Shown here: piece after piece, positions 6,086 through 6,230 of the stretch | Layout: each line of letters opens with the position of its first letter | Position numbering within the stretch: position 1 is the first letter of the stretch | Source: Flavobacteriales bacterium | GTDB lineage: Bacteria; Bacteroidota; Bacteroidia; Flavobacteriales_E; Vicingaceae | Direction: 5' to 3' | Assembly: GCA_029262915.1 (NCBI GenBank) | Contig: JAJCYN010000146.1 | Span: forward strand, 1 to 6,230 | DNA length: 6,230 bases | Program-made: the position numbers and the translations under genes | The notes under the pieces: model-generated | What the model was told of the DNA's origin: nothing | Database searches by the model: none | The model's input: the letters and a program-made list of their open reading frames with translations, nothing else

Positions 6086-6230
6086 TTAGCTCATCCAGTT
6101 GGTTTTTGCACCAGCATTCCATTTAATGGTTGTTTTTTTATTTTGAGTCCAAAATTCTATAGAACTTCTTCCTGTAATGTCTCCAACTCCAAATTTAGAA
6201 TCGTTCCAACCACCAAAAGAAAAAGGTTCT
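6086..6230 (-). CDS. Aldehyde dehydrogenase family protein, C-terminal 47 residues only
   Basis: Partial gene entering from the right edge; the stop TAA is at 6086-6088 and the visible product starts EPFSFGGWNDSKFG and ends in AKTNWMS. EPFSFGGWNDSKFGVGD followed by a Phe-Trp-Thr strand (IEFWTQNKKTTIKW) is the conserved C-terminal region of the NAD(P)-dependent aldehyde dehydrogenase superfamily, covering the oligomerisation strand. The catalytic cysteine and glutamate are outside the window. In context it would oxidise malonate semialdehyde or methylmalonate semialdehyde made by the aminotransferase 86 bp downstream. Its ending has an extra tail after the KW pair, unlike the ending I recall for canonical CoA-acylating methylmalonate-semialdehyde dehydrogenase (MmsA), so assignment to MmsA is not secure and a non-acylating dehydrogenase is possible. 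Confidence 0.85.
   Translation of the reverse strand, partial: EPFSFGGWNDSKFGVGDITGRSSIEFWTQNKKTTIKWNAGAKTNWMS

Overview
This AT-rich window (roughly one third G+C by eye) reads entirely on the minus strand. It looks like part of a Bacteroidota chromosome, most likely a flavobacterium. The reasons are the A/T-rich codon use, A-rich leaders without clear Shine-Dalgarno sequences, short spacers and the character of the proteins. The taxonomy is an inference.

In transcription order, from the right edge to the left, the window holds: the last 47 residues of an aldehyde dehydrogenase (6086-6230); a class III PLP-dependent aminotransferase (4647-5999); an NCS1-family nucleobase/hydantoin/allantoin-type permease (2901-4580); a PutP-like sodium:solute symporter (1383-2894/2897); and a dihydropyrimidinase/D-hydantoinase-family amidohydrolase (1-1319) that lacks only its extreme C-terminus because the window ends. 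The spacers are 86, 66, 3 and 63 bp. No convincing promoter or terminator is visible between the genes, so one polycistronic unit is likely.

Together the genes fit reductive pyrimidine catabolism. An NCS1 permease would import the base. Dihydropyrimidinase would open the dihydropyrimidine ring to an N-carbamoyl-beta-amino acid. The aminotransferase would turn beta-alanine (or 3-aminoisobutyrate) into a semialdehyde, and the aldehyde dehydrogenase would oxidise that. The dihydropyrimidine dehydrogenase and the N-carbamoyl-beta-alanine amidohydrolase needed for a complete pathway are not in the window and could lie just outside it.

The most unusual points are as follows. (1) The NCS1 permease carries an extra segment of about 90 residues, with a fibronectin-III-like sequence pattern, in the loop predicted to face the periplasm between TM5 and TM6. 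(2) Two intergenic palindromic elements built from 7-bp units (NNTGAGT-type on one side, ACTCANN/ATTCANN-type on the other) flank the aminotransferase gene, and one of them supplies its stop codon. (3) The symporter begins with a TTG two codons after, and in the same frame as, the permease stop codon, and has an altered version of the PutP sodium-site motif.
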